Below, in pieces: positions 7,734-14,951 of a DNA stretch of 64,000 nt. The stretch spans positions 62,001-126,000 of the forward strand of contig CAWDUO010000008.1 in the NCBI GenBank assembly GCA_963805475.1. Direction: 5' to 3'. Within the stretch, counting starts at the first letter, position 1; every line of letters starts with the position of its first letter. Source of the DNA: VRUE01 sp963805475 (lineage in GTDB: Bacteria; Actinomycetota; Thermoleophilia; Solirubrobacterales; 70-9). Below the pieces are notes generated by a model. It did no database searches, was not told where the DNA came from, and saw only the letters and a list, made by a program, of their open reading frames with translations. The translations under genes were made by a program, and so were the position numbers.

Positions 7734-8520
7734 TCAGACCGTGACGCTCCCTCCGGCCGGGCTCGCGGCGACCTCCTCGCCGATCCAGCCGTAGCCCTTC
7801 TGCTCCAGCTGCTCGACCAGCTCCGGGCCGCCCTGCTTGACGATCCGGCCCTCGAACATCACGTGCACCGAGTCGGGCTTGACCATGTGCAGGATGCGCT
7901 GGTAGTGGGTGATGATCAGCACGCCCATGTCGGGGCCGGCGAACTCGGTTGACGCCCTCGGCGACGACCCGCAGCGCGTCGATGTCGAGCCCCGAGTCGG
8001 TCTCGTCGAGCACCGCGATCTCCGGCCGCAGCAGCGCCAGCTGCAGCAGCTCCATCCGCTTCTTCTCGCCGCCGGAGAAGCCGTCGTTGAGGTAGCGGCT
8101 GGAGAAGTCTTTGGGGATGTTCGCCAGCTCCATCGCCTCCTGGGCGACCTTGGCGAACTCTTTGATCTTGATCTCGCCCTCGCCGCGCGCTTCGCGCCGC
8201 GCGTTGAGGATCATCCGCAGGTACTTGCTGACCGAGACGCCGGGGATCGCCACCGGGTACTGGAAGGCCATGAACAGGCCGGCGCGCGAGCGCTCGTCGG
8301 GGTCGGCCTCGGTCATGTCCTCGCCCTTGAAGACGATCGAGCCCTCCGTCACCTCCAGCGAGGGGTGGCCCATGATCGCGTTCGCCAGGGTCGACTTGCC
8401 CGACCCGTTGGGTCCCATCAGCGCGTGCACGCGCCCCTTCTCGACGTCTAGGTCGAGCCCGCGCAGGATCTCCTTGCCCTCGGCGCTCACGTGCAGGTTG
8501 CGTATCTCCAGCTCAGCCAA
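7734..8520 (-). CDS. sufC: SUF ATPase SufC, frame broken by a one-base insertion
   Basis: SufC is the ABC-type ATPase of the SufBC2D complex. From the TTG start (8520, preceded by ACGGAG) the frame gives Walker A GPNGSGKST, the Q-loop region FMAFQYPVAIPGV, the signature FSGGEKKRMELLQLALLRPE and the Walker B/D-loop LDETDSGLDIDALRVVAEGVN. At about 7947-7948 one extra base shifts the frame. The correct continuation, EFAGPDMGVLIITHYQRIL through GRIVKQGGPELVEQLEQKG, is intact in the next frame to TGA at 7734. Removing one G from GG (plus strand) restores a protein of about 261 residues. The unshifted frame does not stop but runs on into nonsense toward sufS. Confidence 0.93.
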
Positions 8521-8550
8521 TTTCGCTCCGTTTCCAGGTTTTCTTTTTGA

Positions 8551-9033
8551 TTAGACGGCGCCGCCGACCGGCGCCCTCTCGGCGTCGGCAGTGCCCGTTC
8601 CGCCGCCGGAGAACTCGACCAGCTCGGCCAGCGTCGTGCCGGCGAGCGCCTTGGTGACGCCGCCCTGGACCCGCGTCCACAGCAGCTTCGTCGCGCAGGC
8701 TCGGTCGCCGTCGCTCTCGTGCGAGCAGAGCACCTTGCCCTCGGGAGTCTCGTGGAAGCACTCCATCGGCGCGATCTGCCCTTCCAGCGCCTCGACCACC
8801 TGGTCGAGCGTGATCGCCTCGGCCGGCAGGGCCAGACGGTAGCCGCCGTGGGCGCCGCGGGTCGAGCTGACCAGCCCGGCGTTGCGCAGCTTCGCAACGA
8901 GGTGCTCGAGGTAGGAGAGCGGCAGCCGCTCCGCCTCGGCGACGGCGCTGAGCGAGACCGGGGAGGAGCCCGGCTGGCGGCCGAGCTCGACCATCAGGCG
9001 GACCCCGTACTCGGCTTTGGTCGAGAACAGCAT
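8551..9033 (-). CDS. Rrf2-family Fe-S-type transcriptional regulator of the SUF genes
   Basis: A 160-residue winged-helix protein: N-terminal KAEYGVRLMVELG, recognition region LPLSYLEHLVAKLRNAGLV, wing STRGAHGGYRLA. Three cysteines at 92, 103 and 113 (MECF..VLCS..RACA) are placed where IscR/NsrR-like proteins hold their cluster, though spaced more widely (x10, x9). It is the first gene of the rrf2-sufC-sufS-sufU operon and has an operator overlapping its own -10, so autoregulation by cluster status is likely. ATG at 9033 is 8 nt from TAGGAT, suggesting a leaderless mRNA. Confidence 0.9.
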   Translation of the reverse strand: MLFSTKAEYGVRLMVELGRQPGSSPVSLSAVAEAERLPLSYLEHLVAKLRNAGLVSSTRGAHGGYRLALPAEAITLDQVVEALEGQIAPMECFHETPEGKVLCSHESDGDRACATKLLWTRVQGGVTKALAGTTLAELVEFSGGGTGTADAERAPVGGAV

Positions 9034-9040
9034 CGACCTA

Positions 9041-9063
9041 AATCCTACTGTAGGGGTCGGTTA
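9041..9063 (-). promoter_or_regulatory. Putative autoregulatory Rrf2 operator and -10 box
   Basis: AATCCTAC-N7-GTCGGTTA, the same half-site and the same 7-bp spacing as the site upstream of the Rieske-sufB-sufD operon (5037-5059). The minus strand again reads TAGGAT at the -10 position, here only 8 nt before the rrf2 start codon. Confidence 0.65.
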
Positions 9064-9112
9064 TGGGGCTGCGTCATAATCCGGGCACACGTCTACCTAG
9101 GAGCTGAGCCGC

Positions 9113-9976
9113 ATGACCACGACCAAGCAATCCACCTGGGGCGCCACCCTGCGGACGACGATCCTGCTGGCGACCCTGTCCGGGCTGCTGGTCGTCATCG
9201 GCGCGCTGATCGGCGGCGCTCAGACGGCGGGCCTGTTCCTGATCATCGCCCTGGCGATCAACTTCTTCTCCTACTTCTTCAGCGACAAGATGGCGCTGGC
9301 GATGGCGCGCGCCAAGCCGATCGAGGAGTCCGAAGAGCCGCGCCTCTACCAGATCGTGCGCGAACTGACGACCCGCGCCGGCCTGCCGATGCCGCGCCTC
9401 TACATGATCCCGCAGGAACAGCCCAACGCCTTCGCCACCGGCCGCAACCCCGACCACGCCGCGGTCGCCGTCACCCAGGGGATCATGAAGCTGCTCTCCG
9501 AGGACGAGCTGCGCGGCGTGCTCGCCCACGAGCTCGCCCACGTCCAGCACCGCGACATCCTGATCCAGTCGGTCGCCTCGGCGATCGGCGCCGCGATCAC
9601 CTACCTCGCCTACATGCTGATGTGGTTCGGCGGCGACGACAACAACTCGCCGCTCAGCCTCGCCGCCTCGCTGGCGCTGGTCCTGCTGGCGCCGCTCGCG
9701 GCGACGATCATCCAGCTCTCGATCTCGCGCCAGCGCGAGTACGCGGCCGACGCCGGCGGCGCCCAGATCTGCGGCAACCCCGAGTCGCTGGCCAGCGCCC
9801 TGCTGCGGCTCGAGCAGGGGGCGGAAGCGATGCCGATGCAGGTCAACCAGGCGGCCGAGCCGCTCTACATCGTCAGGCCCTTCAAGGGCAAGGGCATCGC
9901 CGGCCTCTTCTCGACCCATCCGCCGATCGAGGAGCGCGTCAAGCGGCTCCGCCAGATGCGCCCGAGCCTCGGCTGA
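9113..9976 (+). CDS. htpX: HtpX-like membrane zinc metalloprotease
   Basis: A 287-residue M48 peptidase that degrades damaged membrane proteins in the inner membrane. Two N-terminal membrane segments lie at about 14-35 and 38-56. The zinc motif is HELAH at 139-143 and the third ligand is E209 in SRQREYAADA. Two more hydrophobic stretches lie at about 155-172 and 183-203. The substrate-groove segment PNAFATGRNPDHAAVAVTQG is typical. AGGAG precedes the ATG. The gene is monocistronic and diverges from the rrf2 operon; a palindrome follows its stop. Confidence 0.95.
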   Translation: MTTTKQSTWGATLRTTILLATLSGLLVVIGALIGGAQTAGLFLIIALAINFFSYFFSDKMALAMARAKPIEESEEPRLYQIVRELTTRAGLPMPRLYMIPQEQPNAFATGRNPDHAAVAVTQGIMKLLSEDELRGVLAHELAHVQHRDILIQSVASAIGAAITYLAYMLMWFGGDDNNSPLSLAASLALVLLAPLAATIIQLSISRQREYAADAGGAQICGNPESLASALLRLEQGAEAMPMQVNQAAEPLYIVRPFKGKGIAGLFSTHPPIEERVKRLRQMRPSLG

Positions 9977-9984
9977 CCCCCGCC

Positions 9985-10029
9985 CGCGTTCGCCCTTTGT
10001 CGACCTATGCGCCACAAACAGCGAACGCG
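9985..10029. repeat. 45-bp palindrome, CCTTTTG family, copy 1
   Basis: Arms CGCGTTCGCCCTTTGT and ACAAACAGCGAACGCG pair at 14 of 16 positions around a 13-bp centre. It lies just after the htpX stop. A nearly identical element (GCGTTCGCCCTTTGTCG arm) lies inside glmM at 39917-39959. Confidence 0.8.
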
Positions 10030-10052
10030 CGGTGGGCGCGCCGGGAGGCCGC

Positions 10053-10068
10053 TATACTTTATGAAGTA
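10053..10068 (+). promoter_or_regulatory. Promoter with inverted-repeat operator upstream of moeZ
   Basis: TATACT (10053-10058) is a good -10 box. It overlaps the inverted repeat TACTT-N4-AAGTA (10055-10068). The same arrangement, with the same N4 spacing, occurs upstream of cysM (11622-11637). A leader of about 35 nt with GGGGA follows before the moeZ ATG. Confidence 0.6.
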
Positions 10069-10097
10069 AAAGCCGATCCGGATTTGGGGATTTTAGA

Positions 10098-11255
10098 ATG
10101 GCACCGACGCAGATGAAGCAGCGAGTCGAGGAGATCGAGCCCTTCGAGGCCGCGCAGGAGATCGAGGGCGGCGACGTCGTCCTGATCGATACGCGCGAGC
10201 CGCACGAGTACCAGGAGGCGCACCTGGAGAACGGCAGGCTGGTGCCGCCCGGGCTGCTCGCCGACGAGATCGGCGAGGCCGCGCCCGACAAGGGCGCCCG
10301 CACGATCCTCTACTGCCGCAGCGGCAACCGCTCCTACGACGCAGCCGCGCAGCTGGAAGCGCTCGGCTACGAGGACGTCGCCTCGATGGCCGGCGGCATC
10401 CTCGCCTGGCAGGAGCAGGGGCTGCCGGTGGTCGCCGCCAGCGGGATGAGCGCCGAGCAGCGCGACCGCTACTCGCGCCACACGCTGCTGCCCGAGGTCG
10501 GGGTCGACGGCCAGCTGAAGATGCTGAACGCGAAGGTGCTGCTGCTCGGCGCCGGCGGGCTCGGCGCGCCGACCGCGCTCTACCTCGCGGCCGCCGGGAT
10601 CGGCACGCTCGGCCTGGTCGACGACGACGTCGTCGACGCCTCCAACCTGCAGCGCCAGGTGATCCACAACACCGAGCGCATCGGCGTGCCGAAGACCGAG
10701 TCGGCGCGGCTGACGATCGAGGCGCTCAACCCCGACGTGAACGTGGTCGAGCACCGCGTCCGGCTCGACGCCTCGAACATCGTCGAGCTGCTCGGCGAGT
10801 ACGACGTGATCGTCGACGGGGCCGACAACTTCCCCACCCGCTACCTGCTCAACGACGCCAGCGTGCGGCTGCGCAAGCCGGTCGTCTCGGCCTCGATCCT
10901 CAGCTTCGACGGCCAGATCTCGACCTTCGTCCCCTACGAGGGGCCCTGCTACCGCTGCCTCTACCCGACCCCGCCGCCGGCCGAGCTGGCGCCGAGCTGC
11001 TCGGCCAACGGCGTGCTCGGCGTGATGGCCGGGACGATGGGCCTGCTGCAGGCGAACGAGGTGCTGAAGCTGGTGCTGGGGATCGGCGAGCCGCTGATCG
11101 GCCGCCTGCTGCTGTTCGAGGCGCTGAGCACCAGGTTCACCGAGCTGAAGGTGCGCCGCGACCCCGAGTGCCCGATCTGCGGCGAGCACGCGGCGGAGAT
11201 CGCCGACGAGGATTTGGGGAAATTTCCCGATTACGAGGCGTTCTGCGCCGGTTGA
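10098..11255 (+). CDS. MoeZ/ThiF-type sulfur-carrier activating enzyme with N-terminal rhodanese domain
   Basis: A 385-residue fusion that adenylates the C-terminus of a ubiquitin-like carrier and transfers sulfur to it. Residues about 12-115 are a rhodanese domain with active-site C73 (LYCRSGNRS). Residues about 120-385 are a ThiF/MoeB E1-like domain with nucleotide motif GAGGLG (151-156), the DDVVDASNLQRQ segment, and zinc pairs C284/C287 (PCYRC) and C358/C361 (ECPIC). Mycobacterial MoeZ has the reverse order, with rhodanese at the C-terminus. The gene is followed by cysO, cysM and mec, so CysO is the likely partner. Confidence 0.92.
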   Translation: MAPTQMKQRVEEIEPFEAAQEIEGGDVVLIDTREPHEYQEAHLENGRLVPPGLLADEIGEAAPDKGARTILYCRSGNRSYDAAAQLEALGYEDVASMAGGILAWQEQGLPVVAASGMSAEQRDRYSRHTLLPEVGVDGQLKMLNAKVLLLGAGGLGAPTALYLAAAGIGTLGLVDDDVVDASNLQRQVIHNTERIGVPKTESARLTIEALNPDVNVVEHRVRLDASNIVELLGEYDVIVDGADNFPTRYLLNDASVRLRKPVVSASILSFDGQISTFVPYEGPCYRCLYPTPPPAELAPSCSANGVLGVMAGTMGLLQANEVLKLVLGIGEPLIGRLLLFEALSTRFTELKVRRDPECPICGEHAAEIADEDLGKFPDYEAFCAG

Positions 11256-11296
11256 TCAAACCGCCGCTTCCTCCTCTCAACTAGGATCGACCCCCG

Positions 11297-11575
11297 ATGG
11301 CCACGGTTCGCATCCCCCCAGTCCTCCGCCAGCAGACGGGCGGCCAGACCGAGGTCGAGGCGGCCGGCGGCGACGTCGGCGAGGTTCTGCGCGCGCTGAC
11401 CGCCGCCCACCCGGCGACCGAGGAGCAGCTCTTCGGCCCCGACGGCGACCTCAACCGCTACGTCAACGTCTACCTCAACGACGAGGACGTGCGCGTGCTC
11501 GACGGCCTGGAGACCTCCGTCGCCGACGGAGACACGGTCATCATCATGCCGGCCATGGCCGGCGGGGCGCGTTAG
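11297..11575 (+). CDS. cysO: CysO/MoaD-like sulfur carrier protein, with two residues after the Gly-Gly
   Basis: A 92-residue beta-grasp protein. In mycobacteria CysO carries sulfur as a C-terminal thiocarboxylate that CysM uses to make cysteine. The C-terminal DGDTVIIMPAMAGG is typical, but Gly89-Gly90 are followed by Ala91-Arg92 before the stop. The activating enzyme needs a free Gly-Gly end, so the AR tail would have to be removed first, possibly by the Mec-type protease encoded downstream (inference). It sits 41 bp after moeZ in the same direction. Confidence 0.92.
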   Translation: MATVRIPPVLRQQTGGQTEVEAAGGDVGEVLRALTAAHPATEEQLFGPDGDLNRYVNVYLNDEDVRVLDGLETSVADGDTVIIMPAMAGGAR

Positions 11576-11621
11576 CAGTCGTATAGGCGACTAAAGCGCC
11601 CCGGCCCCACGAGTCCCTGGC

Positions 11622-11637
11622 TATACTTTCTGAAGTA
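11622..11637 (+). promoter_or_regulatory. Leaderless cysM promoter with inverted-repeat operator
   Basis: TATACT at 11622-11627 is followed by 10 nt and then the cysM ATG at 11638, so the mRNA probably begins at the start codon. The -10 overlaps TACTT-N4-AAGTA (11624-11637), the same inverted repeat as upstream of moeZ. Confidence 0.6.
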
Positions 11638-12600
11638 ATGGCGGAGGGACTACTCAGCCGGCCTTGCGGGGGGCGTTACCGCGACATCGTCGACTCGATC
11701 GGCAACACGCCGCTGGTCGAGCTGCCGAAGCTCTCGCCGAAGCCCGGCGTGCGCATCTTCGCCAAGCTCGAGGGGCGCAACCCGACCGGCTCGGTCAAGG
11801 ACCGGGTCGCCAAGTCGATGATCGAGGCGGCCGAGGCCGAGGGCGCGATCGAGCCCGGCCAGACGATCCTCGAGCCGACCTCCGGCAACACCGGCATCTC
11901 GCTGGCGATGATCTGCCGCCGCAAGGGCTACGACCTGAAGGTCGTGATGCCCGACAACGTGACCAAGGAGCGCACCCAGCTGCTGGAGATGTACGGGGCG
12001 GAGATCGTCTACTCCGAGGGCGCAAAGGGCTCCAACGGCGCGGTCGAGGTGGCGCTGGAGATGGCCGAGGACTCGCGGTACTACATGCCCTACCAGTACG
12101 GCAACGAGGCCAACCCGAAAGCCCACTACGACGGCACCGCGGTCGAGATCCTCGAAGAGCTGGACGAGGTGACCGCATTCGTCGGCGGGCTCGGCACCGG
12201 CGGCACGCTGATGGGCAACGGGCGGCGGCTGAAGGAGCACGACCCGGGCACGCTGATCGTCGCCGCCGAGCCGATGCAGGGCGAGATGGTGCACGGCCTG
12301 CGCTCGCTCGACGACGGCTTCATCCCGCCGATCATCGACATCGACCTGCTCGACCGCAAGATCATGGTCTCCAACCGCGACGCGATCGTCTGGACGCGCA
12401 AGCTGCTCGACGAGGAGGGCGTCTTCGCCGGCGTCTCCTCCGGCGCGATCGCCCGCATCGCCGTGCGGATCGGCGAGGAGCTCGAGGGCGGCAACGTCGT
12501 CTTCCTGATCCCCGACGACGGCTGGAAGTACCTCTCCTCGGGCGTCTACACGCGGCCCATAGACGACATCGAGAACCTGGACTCCACCGTCTGGTGGTGA
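11638..12600 (+). CDS. cysM: Cysteine synthase CysM (CysO-dependent type)
   Basis: A 320-residue fold type II PLP enzyme. Lys54 (GRNPTGSVKDRVAKS) is the PLP lysine. EPTSGNTGIS binds the substrate carboxylate and GGLGTGGTLMGNGRRLKEH the cofactor phosphate. The C-terminus is longer than in O-acetylserine sulfhydrylases and ends YTRPIDDIENLDSTVWW, similar to mycobacterial CysM, which uses O-phosphoserine and thiocarboxylated CysO. Its position next to cysO and mec supports that activity. About 17 residues precede the usual N-terminus (RYRDIVDSIGNTPL). The repeat at 12599-12727 begins at its stop codon. Confidence 0.94.
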   Translation: MAEGLLSRPCGGRYRDIVDSIGNTPLVELPKLSPKPGVRIFAKLEGRNPTGSVKDRVAKSMIEAAEAEGAIEPGQTILEPTSGNTGISLAMICRRKGYDLKVVMPDNVTKERTQLLEMYGAEIVYSEGAKGSNGAVEVALEMAEDSRYYMPYQYGNEANPKAHYDGTAVEILEELDEVTAFVGGLGTGGTLMGNGRRLKEHDPGTLIVAAEPMQGEMVHGLRSLDDGFIPPIIDIDLLDRKIMVSNRDAIVWTRKLLDEEGVFAGVSSGAIARIAVRIGEELEGGNVVFLIPDDGWKYLSSGVYTRPIDDIENLDSTVWW

Positions 12601-12727
12601 TGAGGACGTGTGTGGCGCGGCGCATATCGGCGTCCTCGGTCGGTCGCCTCGGGTCACGCACTGCAGTGCGCTCCCCTCGGCGCCCTTCCCTGCGTCCTTG
12701 ATCTGCTTGACCACACCCGCCCTCATC
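12599..12727. repeat. Long hairpin repeat, GGTCACGCACT-core family, copy 1
   Basis: Outer arms 12599-12615 and 12711-12727 pair at 15 of 17 positions. The core shares four blocks in the same order with the copy at 60239-60359: GGCGTCCTC, GGTCACGCACT, TGCGCTCCC and CCCTGCGTCCTTG. The outer arms of the two copies are unrelated in sequence but complementary within each. It fills the gap between cysM and mec and includes the last bases of cysM. Confidence 0.8.
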
Positions 12728-12735
12728 GGCGTTGT

Positions 12736-13131
12736 ATGAAGATCCCGCAGAGTCTCGTCGACGAGATCGTCGCCCATGCGCGGGAGGACCTGCCGAACGA
12801 GTGCTGCGGGATGGTCGGCGGGGAGGACGGGGCTGCGCGGACGGTGCACCGGGCCGAGAACGCCGAGGCGAGCCCGCTGCGCTACTCGATCGACGCCAAG
12901 GAGCAGTTCCGGCTGATGCGGGAGATCGAAGAGGCGGGGGAGGAGCTGGTCGCGATCTACCACTCGCACACCAAGAGCGCCGCCTACCCCTCGCAGACCG
13001 ACGTCAACCTCGCCGGCTGGCCGGAAGCCGTATACCTGATCGTCTCGCTGGCCGACCCCGAGGCGCCGGACCTGAAGGGGTTCTGGATCAAGGACGGGAG
13101 GATCGCCGATGCCGAGCTCGTCGTCGAGTAA
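12736..13131 (+). CDS. mec: Mec-type JAMM metalloprotease ([CysO]-cysteine peptidase)
   Basis: A 131-residue JAB1/MPN domain protein. The JAMM zinc motif is complete: E22 (NECCG), H76-x-H78 (YHSHT), S86 and D89 (YPSQTD). In mycobacteria Mec cuts cysteine off the CysO-cysteine adduct made by CysM, regenerating the carrier. Here it may also trim the Ala-Arg tail of CysO. ATG at 12736 follows the hairpin repeat. Its 3' end overlaps the next small gene by 23 bp. Confidence 0.92.
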   Translation: MKIPQSLVDEIVAHAREDLPNECCGMVGGEDGAARTVHRAENAEASPLRYSIDAKEQFRLMREIEEAGEELVAIYHSHTKSAAYPSQTDVNLAGWPEAVYLIVSLADPEAPDLKGFWIKDGRIADAELVVE

Positions 13132-13357
13132 GGGCGGCAGCGGCCGGCTGGTCAAGGTCGCCTACGCCCAGAACCAGGCGGAGGCGGAGATGATCCAGGG
13201 CCTGCTCTCCGAGCACGGCATCCCCAGCATGCTGAAGCGCGCCCCGGGCTTCGACGTCCCCGACTTCCTCGCCGCCGGCCCCCGCCAGATCCTCGTCTCC
13301 GAGGAGATCGCCACGCAGGCGCGCGAGGTGCTCGAGGGCACCCCGGGCGTCAGCTAA
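13109..13357 (+). CDS. DUF2007-like small protein
   Basis: An 82-residue cytosolic protein with the core LVKVAYAQNQAEAEMIQGLL followed by a short segment and QILVSEEIATQAREVLEG, the pattern of DUF2007 (putative signal-transducing) proteins: a ferredoxin-like fold preceded by a short disordered Ser/Gly region. It overlaps mec by 23 bp and is probably co-transcribed with it. Its stop overlaps the convergent gene downstream by 4 bp. No function is known. Confidence 0.75.
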   Translation: MPSSSSSKGGSGRLVKVAYAQNQAEAEMIQGLLSEHGIPSMLKRAPGFDVPDFLAAGPRQILVSEEIATQAREVLEGTPGVS

Positions 13358-14109
13358 CCCGGGCTCGGGCGGGCTATGGCTCGCAGGTAGTCGCGCCAGG
13401 CGCTCTCGATCTCGCCCAGGCGGGCCTCGAAGGCGGCTTCGAGGGTCGGATTGGCGCCGCCGGCGAGGATGTTCAGGGCGAGGCGCTCGCAGGCGTCGGG
13501 GCCGCGCTCGGTCTCCAGCAGGTCGAAGACGGTGCCGCCGAGGATCACCGCGTCGCGGCGCGAGGGGGGAAAGGAGGGGCGGCCGCTCTCGCGCAGGCGG
13601 CGGATCACCGCCGCCCGGTAGAGGCCCACCTGGCGGGCGAAGTACTGGGCGGCGCCCTCGACCAGCCAGGCCCAGCCGAGGTAGCGGAGGAAGCGGCGCG
13701 GCGTCCAGGAGGGGGGGAGGGTTGGGTTGTTGGCGGCGACCACGAGCTGGGCGTAGAGGCGCTCGGCCGTGCCGCGCAGCGCTTCGCGCGAGTCCTCGCC
13801 GCCGGCCCGTCGCTCCATGTGCGGATCGTTGAGCACGTGCAGCTCGGTCGCCATCGCCCAGCCGGCGAGGTAGCGCCGCCCGGCGGGCGCCGCCGACCAG
13901 CGCGCCGCCGGCAGGAAGGGATGGGCGAGCGCGAGCAGCGCCGGGTTGGTGTGGACGACGACGGTGACCTCGCCGGGCACCGACTCGAAGCGGTCCTCGA
14001 GCCGCAGCCGCAGTTCCTCCATCCGGTCCAGCGTCCGCTCCGCCGACGCCGCGTCGCCGCTGTCGTGGCGGGCCGTGAAGCTCAGCGAATGAGTCTCGAC
14101 CCACGGCAT
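13354..14109 (-). CDS. Gluzincin/peptidase-MA-like protein without the HExxH motif
   Basis: A 251-residue protein. The layout is that of peptidase-MA-like proteins: an N-terminal segment ending in a strand (EVTVVVHTNP), a middle helix at the place of the catalytic helix (ERLYAQLVVAANNP), and then LGWAWLVEGAAQYFA, which matches the WLxEGxAxYF element carrying the glutamate ligand. The HExxH itself is missing, so it is probably not an active zinc protease. No signal peptide is seen. Function unknown; the fold assignment is a motif-level inference. Confidence 0.6.
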   Translation of the reverse strand: MPWVETHSLSFTARHDSGDAASAERTLDRMEELRLRLEDRFESVPGEVTVVVHTNPALLALAHPFLPAARWSAAPAGRRYLAGWAMATELHVLNDPHMERRAGGEDSREALRGTAERLYAQLVVAANNPTLPPSWTPRRFLRYLGWAWLVEGAAQYFARQVGLYRAAVIRRLRESGRPSFPPSRRDAVILGGTVFDLLETERGPDACERLALNILAGGANPTLEAAFEARLGEIESAWRDYLRAIARPSPG

Positions 14110-14131
14110 GGGCCGAGCCTACAACCGGGGC

Positions 14132-14761
14132 TTAAACGAGGACCGGCTCGGAGGCCGTGCAAACCGAGCGGATCTCCGAGCGGGCGCGGTCGAACTCCTC
14201 GTCGGCCATCACCGGGGTGCCCTCGAAGGGCAGATCGCGGTCGATCTCGACCCAGGAGCGGCAGCCGTGGTACTCGTCGCGGACGCGCACGGTGACCGGC
14301 CGCGGGATGCGGTGCACCCGCAGCAGCAGGATGTGCAGCGGGTGGCGGCGCTTCCAGTTGAGCCGCTTCTCCGCGTAGTCCGGCGTCCACACGTAGTAGG
14401 GGGAGAGGTCGTCGACGATCCGCGGGTTGGTGACCGTCAGGTGGTCGGTCACCTCGGCCCAGCAGCGCAGCCGCACGCGGTCGGGCTGGGGGATGCCTCC
14501 GTCCTGGATCAGCGCGCCGGGCGGCGGCTCCTCGTCGGGCCAGACGCCCTCCTCGAGCGCGCGGCGCAGCTCCGGGTGGTGCGACTCGCGGACCAGGTTG
14601 TTGCGCTGGTGGTCGAAGGTCGGGTAGAGGAAGAAGCGCTCGTGCTCGAGCTCGAAGTGCCTGTTGTCCTCGCGGATGCCGCCCTTGCGCAGGGTCAGCA
14701 GCTGCTCGCCCTCGGCCAGCGCGCGCACCGTTACAGCCCATTCCTTTAAAGCGATCGGCAT
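14132..14761 (-). CDS. DUF1802-like protein
   Basis: A 209-residue cytosolic protein beginning MPIALKEWAVTVRALAEGEQ, followed by LRKGGIREDNRHFELEHERFFLYPTFDHQ, the typical opening of DUF1802 proteins. The start at 14761 is supported by CAGGA upstream and by the family start. The C-terminal residues about 130-209 (HPLHILLLRVHRI..EYHGCRSWVEI) also belong to the family. A candidate promoter lies at 14868-14896. No enzymatic motif is evident. Confidence 0.72.
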   Translation of the reverse strand: MPIALKEWAVTVRALAEGEQLLTLRKGGIREDNRHFELEHERFFLYPTFDHQRNNLVRESHHPELRRALEEGVWPDEEPPPGALIQDGGIPQPDRVRLRCWAEVTDHLTVTNPRIVDDLSPYYVWTPDYAEKRLNWKRRHPLHILLLRVHRIPRPVTVRVRDEYHGCRSWVEIDRDLPFEGTPVMADEEFDRARSEIRSVCTASEPVLV

Positions 14762-14867
14762 ATGAAGTAGTCCTGCGAAGGCCGGGTGATTCCTCGACTG
14801 GCCTGGCGGCGCCACGGACCCCTGTCCTGGCGGCCTGTTCCGGCGGGAGCCCCGCCCAAGAGCGCGC

Positions 14868-14896
14868 ATTCTAGACGAGGCGGCCCGAATCGCCAA
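14868..14896 (-). promoter_or_regulatory. Candidate promoter of the DUF1802-like gene
   Basis: On the minus strand, TTGGCG (-35) and TAGAAT (-10) are separated by 17 bp, giving a leader of about 100 nt before the ATG at 14761. The leader contains GC-rich inverted repeats. Nothing else is seen in the 190-bp gap 14762-14951. Confidence 0.45.
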
Positions 14897-14951
14897 ATTA
14901 ACGCACGATTTAGTGGCGCGATCGTCCAGTTTCCGGGGAAGCACGGCCGAT

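Noticed and set aside
7687..8520. A natural 277-residue SufC variant ending in an Arg-rich tail
   Set aside because: The true C-terminal third of SufC is intact in the neighbouring frame, so this is a frameshift and not a variant.
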